Positions 26,827 to 35,274 are shown, counted from the stretch's first letter. The stretch is DNA of 47,453 bases from JAUUSJ01 sp051880475 (GCA_051880475.1 JBJEOA010000038.1:1-47453); one strand, 5' to 3'. Numbers and translations: made by a program. Notes: generated by a model from the letters alone, not told the origin.

Positions 26827-26897
26827 TCCATCGTAAATAGTAGACTACGGTAATCTACTTTCGGATATTGTCAGAATTGTTTACTTTGTAACCAACT

Positions 26898-27065
26898 TTA
26901 TTTGTTCTTATACCATTTATATCCACTAAAACTTGCAAGTGCAAAACCCATTGGAATACAAGCATAACCTGCATTAACTTTCCCATGATTGGATAATACA
27001 TATCCTGCACCAACAAATGTAAGTATAATAAATATTATTGATAATACTAATAATACTTTTTTCAT
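26898..27065 (-). CDS. 55-residue membrane protein encoded in domain IV of the dnaE intron
   Basis: ATG at 27065 follows AAAGGAG by 9 bases and the frame ends with TAA at 26898. The product starts MKKVLLVLSIIFIILTFVG, a hydrophobic helix (about residues 4-24). A short polar loop with NHGKVN follows, then a second, weaker hydrophobic segment (about 31-47) and the basic end GYKWYKNK. This predicts two membrane segments with the C-terminal basic tail in the cytoplasm. It occupies the position that the reverse transcriptase has in intron 1, about 70 bases before domain V. The function is unknown. Free-standing small proteins of similar layout occur in Lachnospiraceae (recollection), so it may be captured cargo. 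The start and Shine-Dalgarno make a real gene likely. Confidence 0.75.
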   Translation of the reverse strand: MKKVLLVLSIIFIILTFVGAGYVLSNHGKVNAGYACIPMGFALASFSGYKWYKNK

Positions 27066-27780
27066 GATTATTTTCTCCTTTCTTTAGGCGTATTTATTCA
27101 CCCATTTGCGTGGGTGACACGCTATATGAATGGATAAATCATTTAGTTTGTTGGTTAAATTTCTTGCGATATTTAGCAAGGTTTTTTAATGTTTTTTCTG
27201 ACAAATCTGTAGGCTAAAAATGATTTGTATACTGTATATTTTAACAACCATGCATGCATCACCTCCGTGACACTTTATAACATGGTTAGTTCGTTTCGCT
27301 CATCGGCTACCTTAACAATTAAACTTATCTTACAATATCCTATTTACGACTATGCCCCTTCGCTCCATAGACATTACTCTACTTCATCACTACTACGGGC
27401 TGCTGCCCCCTAAATTCACAAGTCATTTCCTACTTGTTAGAAACATCTACTCTTAATAGCATTAGCATTTTCTTTTAGGGTTCAATTGTTCCGTTTGTTT
27501 TATCCTTTATTATTGTAACTTAGCCTCTACCTTTAACCCGTTAGCCATTCTTTCTCCCGTTAGTCGAATGGAATAAGAATACTTAACCCTTACTGGTTAA
27601 GTATAGTAATTTCAATGGACAATAAAATTACTACGACTAAAATCCCTACAGGGACAACGAAACTTTCGTTTCGGTCTCTAAATTACGAGCCTTTCATACG
27701 GTAGTTCCTGGTGTGTAGGCATATTACATTTTAAATATTTCTATTAAGGACCTCCGACTTACTTCGTCGCCATATTTCTT

Positions 27781-28064
27781 ACTTTATACTTTCATACAGG
27801 TGGACTCTAGCCACTTTTGTACCAATATTACTAATATATTTCATCCATTTAGGCACTTTTCAGCCGCCTTCACCGTGCTTTATACCATTTAGTATTAAGA
27901 CTAAACAGCATAACGGAGTCTTAAGGGATTGGGTATCGACATTTACCCAACAATAGGAATTTCACCTATCTAATCAAACAAACAGTTAAACAAGTTCTTT
28001 ACTTTATCTTTTCCAGCAGGCGTGCTCTAGTCACTTTTGTACCAACTGTACTCAAATATTTCAT
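27781..28064 (-). repeat. Imperfect direct repeat inside the 5' part of intron 2
   Basis: 27781-27844 and 28001-28064 align without gaps at exactly 220 bases offset, with about 50 of 64 positions identical by hand count. Both contain CTCTAG, CACTTTTGTACCAA and ATATTTCAT. It suggests duplication of a domain I subdomain. Confidence 0.7.
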
Positions 28065-28124
28065 TTCCTTATTCCGCTAACTTGTTTTCCTTTCGGAAGT
28101 GTTTCGTTAGCGAACAATTCGCAC

Positions 28125-29777
28125 ATCCATTTTAAGAAGTCCTAACTCCTCGATTGTCGTCATCGTAAACTGAGTTGTAATTGCATTTTCAGAACCTCTT
28201 GAGAGTGGGACAAATTCATCAATTGCCTCTTGACCGATTACGACACCTGCCGCATGCATAGAAGAATGTCTTGGAAGTCCTTCAAGACGCTTTGACAAAT
28301 CAATAAGTTTTTTTATAACCTCATCTTTTTCATAGAGATTTTTAAGTTCTGGATTTATTTTAAGTGCTTTGTCAATCGTCATTTTTAACTCTGATGGAAT
28401 CATCTTCGTTACCGCATCTACCTGCGCATAAGGAATGTCAAGCACTCTTCCTACGTCTCGAATTACCATTCTTGCCGCCATCGTACCAAAAGTGATAATT
28501 TGCACAACCTTTTCCTTGCCATATTTTTGTATAACATAGTCAATTACTTCTTGTCGTCTCTCAAAGCAAAAATCGATATCGATATCTGGCATGGATACAC
28601 GCTCTGGATTTAAAAATCTCTCAAAAAGAAGCTGATACTTAATTGGATCGATATTTGTGATAGTAAGGCAATAAGCCACGATACTTCCAGCCGCAGAGCC
28701 TCGTCCAGGACCAACTGCAATTCCATGGTCTCTTGCATATTTAATGAAATCTCCTACAATTAAAAAATAATCCACATATCCCATATTTTTAATTGTATCA
28801 AGCTCATAATAAAGCCTATCTTCTAATTCCTTTTTTGGATTTTCTCCGTATCTTTTCCTTAACCCTTCCTCACATAGCATCTTTAAATACTCAAAGGCAT
28901 CTTGTCCATTTGGAACATCAAATTTTGGCACTTTTTGCTCGCCAAATACAATCTCTACATTACAGCGTTCTGCAATTTTATGGGTATTTTCTAATGCCTC
29001 TCTCGCATACGGAAAAAGTTCTGCCATCTGCTGCTCAGATTTACAAAAATATTGTCCACCTTCATATCGCATTCGATTTTCATCAGAAACCTTCTTTCCT
29101 GTCTGAATACAGAGCAAAATATCATGTGGCTGTGCATCGCTCTCATACGTATAGTGAATATCATTTGTCACTACTAAATCTATATGAAGCTCTTTTGAGA
29201 GCCTTAATAATTCTGTATTTACTAATGTCTGCTCTCGAATTCCGTGGTCTTGCAGCTCTAAAAAGAAATTTCCTTTTCCAAAAATCCCCTCAAGCTTTAA
29301 AGCAGCTTTTTTCGCCTCCTCATATTCTCCCTTTCTAATATAAGAAGGAACTTCTCCCGCAAGACACGCAGACAGGGCGATAATTCCCTCATGAAACTGC
29401 TCTAATATCTCATAATCTACTCTCGGTTTATAATAAAAGCCTTCTGTAAACCCTCTAGATACAATTTTCATTAAATTATGATACCCTAAATCATTTTCTG
29501 CTAAGAGAACTAAGTGATAATATCGATTTGCCCCCTTATTCGGATCTTTATCGAAGCGAGAACTTGGGGCGACATAAATTTCACAACCTAAAATTGGCTT
29601 AATTCCAACCTCTTTAGCAGCTTTATAAAAATCAATCACTCCATACATGACACCGTGGTCTGTGATTGCCATACTATCCATGCCAAGTTCCTTCGCCCTT
29701 GCCACAAGTTCTTTTATCTTACTAGAGCCATCTAATAAACTATACTCCGTATGAACATGTAAATGTGTAAAACTCAA
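28125..29777 (-). CDS. dnaE: DNA polymerase III alpha subunit DnaE, exon 1
   Basis: Encodes residues 1-551 of the replicative polymerase: the PHP domain (FTHLHVHTEYSLLDG at the start) and the palm, including PDIDIDF with the first two catalytic Asp (about 398 and 400). The last codon of the exon is GAT for Asp 551, equivalent to the third catalytic Asp (555 in E. coli). The spliced protein has 1189 residues, normal for DnaE. I chose the TTG at 29777 because AAAGGAG lies 5 bases upstream and the product begins at the conserved SFTHLHVHTEYS; the GTG at 29804 has no ribosome binding site. Unspliced mRNA reads V-R-I-V-R into the intron and stops at 28107. pfkA lies downstream. Confidence 0.94.
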
Positions 29778-29815
29778 TTTTTTCTCCTTTCTGTCCATAA
29801 TCACTTAAAAAATTT

Positions 29816-29848
29816 GCCATATTTTCCCATTTCAAAAGAAAATATGGC
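29816..29848 (-). terminator. Hairpin terminator just upstream of dnaE
   Basis: An 11-bp perfect stem (29816-29826 with 29838-29848; GCCATATTTTC on one side). On the minus strand it is followed by AAATTTTTTAAG. It ends the transcript of the 82-residue gene, only 38 bases before the dnaE start, so dnaE may depend on read-through. Confidence 0.75.
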
Positions 29849-29882
29849 ATACTCTATCTTTACAATATCTTTTACCCTATCT

Positions 29883-30131
29883 TTACTCATTCTCTAATAC
29901 TGGGGCATAAAAGCCACTCTCATCTTGATTAAGTAAATTCATAAATTCTATCTCTGGCTTATGCATATCTTGATAACTATAGACACCCCAGTATCCAAAT
30001 AAACCGACAATCGCCACTGCACAGACTGCTGCGACTGCCTTTTTGATTTTCTTCATTTTCTTTTCTCTCGCAATAATCTGTTTTCTATTCGCTTTGTATT
30101 TTTTATACTCATCTACCTTTTTCTGGCTCAT
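29883..30131 (-). CDS. Small single-pass membrane protein, unknown
   Basis: An 82-residue protein with a highly basic N-terminus (about 1-30, many Lys and Arg), one transmembrane helix (about 31-50, VAAVCAVAIVGLFGYWGVYS) and a short acidic outer tail ending PVLENE. The charge distribution predicts N-terminus in, C-terminus out. I do not know its function. AAGGAAGGAG precedes the ATG at 30131. It follows the subtilisin-like protease by 75 bases on the same strand and is closed by a terminator, so the two probably form a unit. Confidence 0.75.
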   Translation of the reverse strand: MSQKKVDEYKKYKANRKQIIAREKKMKKIKKAVAAVCAVAIVGLFGYWGVYSYQDMHKPEIEFMNLLNQDESGFYAPVLENE

Positions 30132-30206
30132 TCGTTTTTCTCCTTCCTTTAAACATTTCTATAAAGCATCTTATCACAATCTCCCTGTTTTTAAAAGATA
30201 TTTTTC

Positions 30207-31943
30207 CTATTCTCCTCTTAATACCAAAAATGTCCGATAAATATCAATCATTCCATATCCCCACTGCACACTCGGATAACGAATATTCATATCCCTTTTT
30301 GCCCCTCGAATCAAATAATTTTTTATTGCAACAGAATTAAGCCCTCTATCATTTCCCCGTATAATCGCCCATTCAAGGAGCAATGCCATAATGCCAGCCC
30401 CATATGCTGCCGCAATACTCGTTCCTGAGCGTCTTACCATCCTTCCATTTAAACCAGGTCCCTCGATATCTACCCCTGGCGCCGCCAAATCTGGTTTTAT
30501 CACGCCAGTTCTTGTAAAACCTCTGCTCGCCTCCACATAAATGCTCTCATTTCTATGATTATACGCCGTCATGCTCATCGGGACTGTATCAGACCCTGGG
30601 GAAGTAATAGTTGTATCTGGATTAGAGCGAAGAAAAAATAAATCCTCAGACGTAAAATTTTTAATTGGAAGCCACATATGAAATTCCATCGGTGAGATTC
30701 CACTCGCATATACACCGATTTTCCAAATTCCAGCGGATGGTCGATTAAACCGCAAAAAGATAAGCTGTGCCCCCGAATTTTGCTCCGCAATCTGATACCG
30801 TACATCAACCGTTGTATTTTCCAAAAGAAATTGAATCGTCCTATTTTCTCCCAATCTTGCTGGAATTCTAGGTACAAAATCTCCCGTTGGAGACTGTAAA
30901 TCTATGGAAAATAAATTCGGAGCATTCCCCCAAAGCTCTACGATAAATCCTCTCTCATTTTCCCCAACTTCAATCTCCACATTCTCTGGAATATTATTTT
31001 CCGTCACAACTCCAAAAAAATGGTGTCTCGCTGCTCCCTCATTCCCAGCTGGCACACAAACGCCCACTCCTCCAAAGCTTCCAATCGTATCTAAAAATGT
31101 ATTCAATCTTCCACGATTAGAGTGACCGCCCTGATTGGTCCCCACTCCTAATAAGACAACAATTGGTCTTTGTAATTCCCTCGCCACATCTGTCACATAC
31201 TTTACACCGAGTATAATATCATTTTCCTGATAAGCTAAAGCTCCCTCTTTAATAAAATAAATATCTCGCAGATATTGTTTTGCCTCCTTTAGTTTTACAA
31301 TGACAAGCTCACTGTCAGGTGCAACTCCAGTGAAATTATTATCCTTATCATAGTTTCCCGCTGCAATTCCGGCTAGGAATGTGCCGTGACCGTTTTCATC
31401 TACAGTCTTTATATACGTATCGCTCTCCCCGTTAAAATTGCTATTGCCTTGGCCTGTCTTTCTCCTTCGAATTGCCTCGTCGAGTTCCTCTTGACGATAT
31501 TCTACTCCATACAAAAAATCTTTCGGATGCTTTTGCTCTCCCTCTTGAATACTCTGGTCCCAAATTCGCACAATTCTTGATGTCCCATCTGCATACTGAA
31601 AAAGCGGATTATAAATATCAATTCCCGTATCAATAATCGCAACTAACACCCCCTGTCCTCTCAAACTTAGAGAGGGCTGATTTTGAATTTGCAAAACTCC
31701 ACTCTCTTGCACTGGCTCTAAATCCATCAAGCCATAGCATTTTGGCCATACGCTATATGGCAAACTTAAATTAAAAAGCGGACCTAGATTACTAAGTTTA
31801 GAGTATAAAACCATATTATCTACGTCCGCCTTCTGGCTACATTCTATATTTAATATTCTTCTTAATTCTTCTTCTTGTTGTTCACTCACAATAAAATCTG
31901 CGTAATCCTCGCTTAAAATCTTTTCGCTACAAGAAAGTTCCAT
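30207..31943 (-). CDS. Subtilisin-like serine protease (S8, Csp-like)
   Basis: A 578-residue protease. The catalytic triad is complete: Asp105 in VAIIDTGID, His186 in ENGHGTFLAG and Ser509 in SGTSIAAAYGAG. A large insertion between His and Ser (about 290-440) forms the beta-rich region seen in clostridial Csp-type subtilases. There is no signal peptide; the N-terminus (about 1-90) looks like a prodomain, as in Csp proteases that act inside spores or the cell. Whether it processes a germination lytic enzyme, as CspB does in other clostridia, is inference. AGAAAGG lies upstream of the ATG at 31943. rpe is the next gene upstream on this strand, 82 bases away. Confidence 0.9.
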   Translation of the reverse strand: MELSCSEKILSEDYADFIVSEQQEEELRRILNIECSQKADVDNMVLYSKLSNLGPLFNLSLPYSVWPKCYGLMDLEPVQESGVLQIQNQPSLSLRGQGVLVAIIDTGIDIYNPLFQYADGTSRIVRIWDQSIQEGEQKHPKDFLYGVEYRQEELDEAIRRRKTGQGNSNFNGESDTYIKTVDENGHGTFLAGIAAGNYDKDNNFTGVAPDSELVIVKLKEAKQYLRDIYFIKEGALAYQENDIILGVKYVTDVARELQRPIVVLLGVGTNQGGHSNRGRLNTFLDTIGSFGGVGVCVPAGNEGAARHHFFGVVTENNIPENVEIEVGENERGFIVELWGNAPNLFSIDLQSPTGDFVPRIPARLGENRTIQFLLENTTVDVRYQIAEQNSGAQLIFLRFNRPSAGIWKIGVYASGISPMEFHMWLPIKNFTSEDLFFLRSNPDTTITSPGSDTVPMSMTAYNHRNESIYVEASRGFTRTGVIKPDLAAPGVDIEGPGLNGRMVRRSGTSIAAAYGAGIMALLLEWAIIRGNDRGLNSVAIKNYLIRGAKRDMNIRYPSVQWGYGMIDIYRTFLVLRGE

Positions 31944-32025
31944 TTTTCTTTGACCTTTCTATTATTTCGATTATTTTATATCTGGATTATTTTATGTGAG
32001 TTTATAACTATTTATGCTAAGTTTA

Positions 32026-32676
32026 CTAAAATTTCTGTAAAAATGCTTTCACATTTGCAGTCGCATCGCCATGAAACACCGCTGAACCTGCCACAAAAAT
32101 ATTTGCTCCTGCCTCTTTGACTGCATCTATATTATCAAGTGTGACACCGCCGTCCACCTCAATATCTAAGTCTTTTAATCCTCTTTTATCCGCCATCTCT
32201 CTTAACTCTTTTATTTTTCTGATGGAGCTTGGAATAAAAGATTGTCCTCCAAACCCTGGATTGACAGACATAATGAGAACCATATCTAAATCCTCTAAAA
32301 CATAATCAAGAACAGAAAGTGGTGTCGCTGGGTTTAAAGATACCGCCGCCTTTTTTCCACATTCCTTAATAAGTGCAATCGTTCGATTAAGATGAGTGCA
32401 AGCTTCCGCGTGAACACAGATGATATCTGCTCCCGCCTTGGCAAATTCTTCAATATATCTATCTGGCTCCTCAATCATCAAATGTACATCAAAGATACGC
32501 TCTGTGAGAGGTCGAATTGCCTTAATCACTGGAAAGGCAAAAGAAATATTTGGGACAAACTTTCCGTCCATCACATCGATATGAACATACTGTGCCCCAG
32601 CCTCATCGATTGCTTTAATATCTGCTCCTAAATTTGCAAAATCTGCTGATAAAATAGAAGGTGCTAATTTATACAT
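32026..32676 (-). CDS. rpe: Ribulose-phosphate 3-epimerase
   Basis: Interconverts ribulose 5-phosphate and xylulose 5-phosphate in the pentose phosphate pathway. The 216 residues form a TIM barrel. The signature LSADFANLGADI is at 8-19, and metal-ligand motifs are HIDVMDGKFVPN (about 33-44), VHLMIEEP and the late DIEVDGGVT. MSVNPGFGGQSFIPSS is the phosphate-gripping loop. All catalytic residues look present. It commonly sits by rsgA/prkC in Firmicutes; here it stands alone between spoVG and the protease gene, with a 218-base gap to spoVG that holds the spoVG terminator. Confidence 0.96.
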   Translation of the reverse strand: MYKLAPSILSADFANLGADIKAIDEAGAQYVHIDVMDGKFVPNISFAFPVIKAIRPLTERIFDVHLMIEEPDRYIEEFAKAGADIICVHAEACTHLNRTIALIKECGKKAAVSLNPATPLSVLDYVLEDLDMVLIMSVNPGFGGQSFIPSSIRKIKELREMADKRGLKDLDIEVDGGVTLDNIDAVKEAGANIFVAGSAVFHGDATANVKAFLQKF

Positions 32677-32785
32677 TGTGTTTCATCCTCACTTTTCTAT
32701 AATAAATAATAATGCCTGTAAAATTAGGCATATTCGTTCAATAAGATTACTATACCTCAACAATTTCTACTGTGCAAGGAAAAAA

Positions 32786-32811
32786 AGAAGAGAACATCTT
32801 CGTTCCCTTCT
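32786..32811 (-). terminator. Terminator after spoVG
   Basis: Minus-strand stem AGAAGGGAAC / GTTCTCTTCT (one G-U pair) followed by TTTTTTTCC. It lies about 85 bases past the spoVG stop. Confidence 0.75.
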
Positions 32812-32894
32812 TTTTCTCACATCAAACTGCCAAACATAAAATGGCTCTCTTTACAGGCAGCCATGAATAAAGACAATCCTATGAGCAACTTTAC

Positions 32895-33173
32895 TTACTC
32901 TTCTTCGGATGTCACTTCCAAAAGTGCCGCTTCATATTTTTCTAGAATCATCTTTTGGATACGATCTCTTGTCTCTGAATTGATTGGGTGAGCAATGTCT
33001 CTGTATTCCCCGTCTGTCGCTTTGCGACTAGGCATTGCAATAAATAACCCTTTTTCCCCCTCTATTACCTTAATATCATGAACTACAAATTCATTATCAA
33101 GGGTAATAGATACCACTGCCTTCATTTTGCTTTCTTTCGTAACTTTGCGGATACGCACGTCTGTAATTTGCAT
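32895..33173 (-). CDS. spoVG: SpoVG, RNA/DNA-binding regulator
   Basis: A 92-residue regulator of septation during sporulation and, in non-sporulating bacteria, of envelope and virulence genes. The N-terminus MQITDVRIRKV and the internal FVVHDIKVIEG, GLFIAMPSRK and DIAHPINSETR match the family throughout. The ATG at 33173 follows GGAGGAGG; the longer frame to 33245 is not SpoVG-like and covers the ribosome binding site. A likely promoter lies at 33424-33452, with a leader of about 245 bases that contains a 22-codon ORF. It is divergent from murC. Confidence 0.96.
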   Translation of the reverse strand: MQITDVRIRKVTKESKMKAVVSITLDNEFVVHDIKVIEGEKGLFIAMPSRKATDGEYRDIAHPINSETRDRIQKMILEKYEAALLEVTSEEE

Positions 33174-33195
33174 GTTGAAACCTCCTCCGTTTTTT

Positions 33196-33264
33196 TCAAG
33201 ATACTTTGGCTTCTCCTTCCAAAGCATTCTCTGTATACACGCCAAATTCTGACTTTACAGCCAT
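33196..33264 (-). CDS. Possible 22-residue leader peptide upstream of spoVG
   Basis: ATG at 33264 follows AAGGAG by about 10 bases; the frame reads MAVKSEFGVYTENALEGEA and ends with TGA at 33196, 22 bases before the spoVG start. It resembles no protein I know. It may be a translated leader affecting spoVG expression or a chance frame. Confidence 0.35.
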   Translation of the reverse strand: MAVKSEFGVYTENALEGEAKVS

Positions 33265-33423
33265 TTGACTTATTCTCCTTGTCCTACTTAGTGGCTGTAT
33301 TTTGATAGTTTCCCATCAAGGCATTCGTCAAACACCTCACTCTAGATGCAAATATAGTGCTTTGAATATTTTACCCATAGAAAGCCTACTCTATGGAACT
33401 TTCTACATTCAGTTGTTATTCTG

Positions 33424-33452
33424 ATTATACTAAATTTAGAAAATATTAGCAA
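33424..33452 (-). promoter_or_regulatory. Promoter of spoVG
   Basis: Minus strand: TTGCTA (33452-33447) and TATAAT (33429-33424), 17-base spacer. I did not find the sigma-H pattern known for spoVG in Bacillus. Confidence 0.6.
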
Positions 33453-33494
33453 GCATAAAAGTAACGTTTAGTAAGCAAAAGTACAGACATAATC

Positions 33495-33523
33495 TTTACA
33501 TTTAGCAACGATTGTTTTATAAT
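33495..33523 (+). promoter_or_regulatory. Promoter of murC
   Basis: TTTACA (33495-33500) and TATAAT (33518-33523) with an exact 17-base spacer, about 135 bases before the murC start. It is divergent from the spoVG promoter about 40 bases away, so the two could share a regulator. Confidence 0.75.
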
Positions 33524-33610
33524 AAATCTGTCTATATAGACTTTTAATTTATGTAAATTGTTTGAAGGAGAAAATTCCCCTAATTCTAAAAACATCATAG
33601 TTAACTGATA

Positions 33611-33628
33611 TGTCTGCTCTCGCAGACA
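33611..33628 (+). promoter_or_regulatory. Short hairpin in the murC leader
   Basis: TGTCTGC (33611-33617) and GCAGACA (33622-33628) form a perfect 7-bp stem with a 4-base loop, 20 bases before the AGAGGAG ribosome binding site. It lacks a T run, so it may affect RNA stability or translation rather than terminate. Confidence 0.45.
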
Positions 33629-33657
33629 CCACTTATAAATGAAAGAGGAGTATTTTT

Positions 33658-35037
33658 ATGTACAAAGTTAATTTTAACAAACCGATTCACGTACATTTTA
33701 TTGGTATCGGCGGTATTAGTATGAGCGGCCTTGCCGAAATTTTATTAAAACAAAACTTTACAATTAGTGGTTCTGATGCACAGGCATCTCCTATCACTGA
33801 CAAACTTGCATCACTTGGCGCTACAATTGCAATTGGACAGAAGGCTGAAAATATCTCTTCTGATATAGACCTTGTTGTTTATACAGCGGCTATTCGAGAA
33901 GACAATGAAGAATTTCAAGAAGTGGTGAAAAGAAATATCCCAATGCTCACTCGTGCTCAACTTCTCGGAGAGATTATGGACAACTACAAAAATTCTATCG
34001 CTGTCTCTGGTACTCACGGAAAAACAACAACAACTTCTATGTTATCTCATATTTTACTTGAAGCTAATACAGATCCAACAATCAGTGTCGGAGGCATTTT
34101 AGACCGCATTGACGGCAATATCTATGTTGGACATTCTGATATATTTTTAACAGAGGCTTGTGAATACACAAATAGCTTCCTTGAATTCCATCCAAAATAC
34201 AGCATTATTTTAAATATTGAAGAAGATCATATGGATTTCTTTAAGGATTTAGCTGACATCCAGCATTCCTTTAAACAGTTCGCATCTCAAACTGCAAAGG
34301 ATGGTCTTTTAGTATTGAATTCTGATATCGAATGCATTCCTTATATTATAAAAGATTTAGATGTTGAATATGTGACATTTGGTCTTAATGAAAATTCTAC
34401 ATACATGGCTGAAAACATTGTGTTCGATGATTTTGGAAATGCACATTTTGACTTTTCAATCAAAGGTGTGCCATCTGGTCATATCGATTTGAGTGTAAAA
34501 GGAGAACATAATATTTATAACGCACTCTCTGCTATCGCTATCGCCCAGTCTATCGGTATCTCTCTTGATGATATTCACGACGGCTTACTTTCCTTTGGCG
34601 GCACAAAACGTCGTTTCGAGAAAAAGGGCGAGCTAAATGGATTTACTATTATTGACGATTATGCACATCATCCAACAGAAATTAAAGCTACTTTAAAGTC
34701 TGCTAAAACTTATCCACATAATGAAGTTTGGTGTATTTTCCAACCTCATACTTATAGCCGTACAATAGCGTTTTTAGATGGTTTTGCCGAGGCGTTAAGT
34801 CTTAGTGACCACGTTATCTTAACAGATATCTACGCAGCTAGAGAGCCAGATACTGGAGAGGTTTCCTCTAAAGATATCTTTGACCGTCTCGCTCCTTATG
34901 AGGTAGATGCGTACTATATCCCAGCTTTTGAAGATATCATGGATTTTGTTTTAAAAAATTGCAAAAAAAATGATTTGTTGATAACTATGGGAGCTGGAAA
35001 CGTTGTAAATATCGGAGAAATGCTCTTAAAAAAATAA
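33658..35037 (+). CDS. murC: UDP-N-acetylmuramate--L-alanine ligase
   Basis: Adds L-alanine to UDP-MurNAc, the first amino acid of the peptidoglycan stem. The 459 residues show the family layout: an N-terminal Rossmann domain (HFIGIGGISMSGLAEILL, residues 13-30), the ATP loop SGTHGKTTTTSML (about 119-131), the central ligase domain with EACEY and NIEEDHMDFF, and the C-terminal domain with GTKRRFE, DDYAHHPTEIKATL and FQPHTYSR. All are intact. ATG at 33658 follows AGAGGAG. It ends in a terminator built around a DnaA box. Confidence 0.97.
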   Translation: MYKVNFNKPIHVHFIGIGGISMSGLAEILLKQNFTISGSDAQASPITDKLASLGATIAIGQKAENISSDIDLVVYTAAIREDNEEFQEVVKRNIPMLTRAQLLGEIMDNYKNSIAVSGTHGKTTTTSMLSHILLEANTDPTISVGGILDRIDGNIYVGHSDIFLTEACEYTNSFLEFHPKYSIILNIEEDHMDFFKDLADIQHSFKQFASQTAKDGLLVLNSDIECIPYIIKDLDVEYVTFGLNENSTYMAENIVFDDFGNAHFDFSIKGVPSGHIDLSVKGEHNIYNALSAIAIAQSIGISLDDIHDGLLSFGGTKRRFEKKGELNGFTIIDDYAHHPTEIKATLKSAKTYPHNEVWCIFQPHTYSRTIAFLDGFAEALSLSDHVILTDIYAAREPDTGEVSSKDIFDRLAPYEVDAYYIPAFEDIMDFVLKNCKKNDLLITMGAGNVVNIGEMLLKK

Positions 35038-35038
35038 G

Positions 35039-35056
35039 TTATCCACATTATCCACA
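35039..35056 (+). promoter_or_regulatory. Two tandem perfect DnaA boxes after murC
   Basis: TTATCCACA at 35039-35047 and again at 35048-35056, head to tail with no gap; the first begins 2 bases after the murC stop. The second is also the base of the murC terminator stem. Confidence 0.8.
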
Positions 35057-35099
35057 AGTAATATTCCCGTTTTCGGAATATTACTTTGTGGATTTTTTC
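35050..35099 (+). terminator. murC terminator containing DnaA-box sequence
   Basis: Stem 35050-35067 pairs with 35075-35093 over 18 bp with one bulged T (ATCCACAAGTAATATTCC on the left). The loop is CGTTTTC and TTTTTTC follows. The right base of the stem (TTTGTGGAT) is an inverted, imperfect DnaA box. Confidence 0.85.
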
Positions 35100-35191
35100 T
35101 TCTTTTTCTTTCTCATATTCTCTTTCCAAAAATCGCATAAAACAATAGATTTTTCCTATTTTCTTCCTTTTAATTTCCATTTTTCTTTTAA

Positions 35192-35218
35192 TTATCCACA
35201 TTATCCACATTATCCACA
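35192..35218 (+). promoter_or_regulatory. Three tandem perfect DnaA boxes
   Basis: TTATCCACA three times head to tail at 35192-35200, 35201-35209 and 35210-35218, with no spacing. They lie 57 bases upstream of the likely promoter of the DnaD-like gene. Confidence 0.85.
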
Positions 35219-35274
35219 AATTCTTCCAGAGCAGTCATTCGAATATTTGTTCCGTTTTCTTTTTTAAAATCCTA

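Larger units (their letters stand above)
26735..28124 (-). mobile_element. Group II intron 2, lacking a reverse transcriptase, inserted in dnaE
   Basis: A 1390-base intron in the sense direction. The 5' end is GTGCGAATTG at 28124; the 3' end is CCTATCACTAT at 26735, matching the end of intron 1. Domain V is at 26826-26793. Excising this interval gives L-L-K-M-D joined to F-L-G-L-R in frame, the invariant DnaE motif, which fixes both ends. Domain IV has no reverse transcriptase; instead it holds a 55-codon ORF (26898-27065). The 5' part is longer than in intron 1 and carries an internal duplication. Confidence 0.92.

Noticed and set aside
24818..29777. Intein in dnaE
   Set aside because: The interruption has no protein splicing motifs, has stops in all relevant frames, and bears group II ends and domain V.
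35039..35218. Chromosomal origin oriC, or a CRISPR array, at the 9-base repeats
   Set aside because: No dnaA or dnaN nearby and the AT-rich unwinding region is not distinctive, so oriC is unlikely. CRISPR is excluded because the repeats are only 9 bases with no spacers.
34914..35219. Minus-strand frame starting MWIMWIMWI
   Set aside because: It is the translation of the tandem DnaA boxes and overlaps murC; no ribosome binding site.
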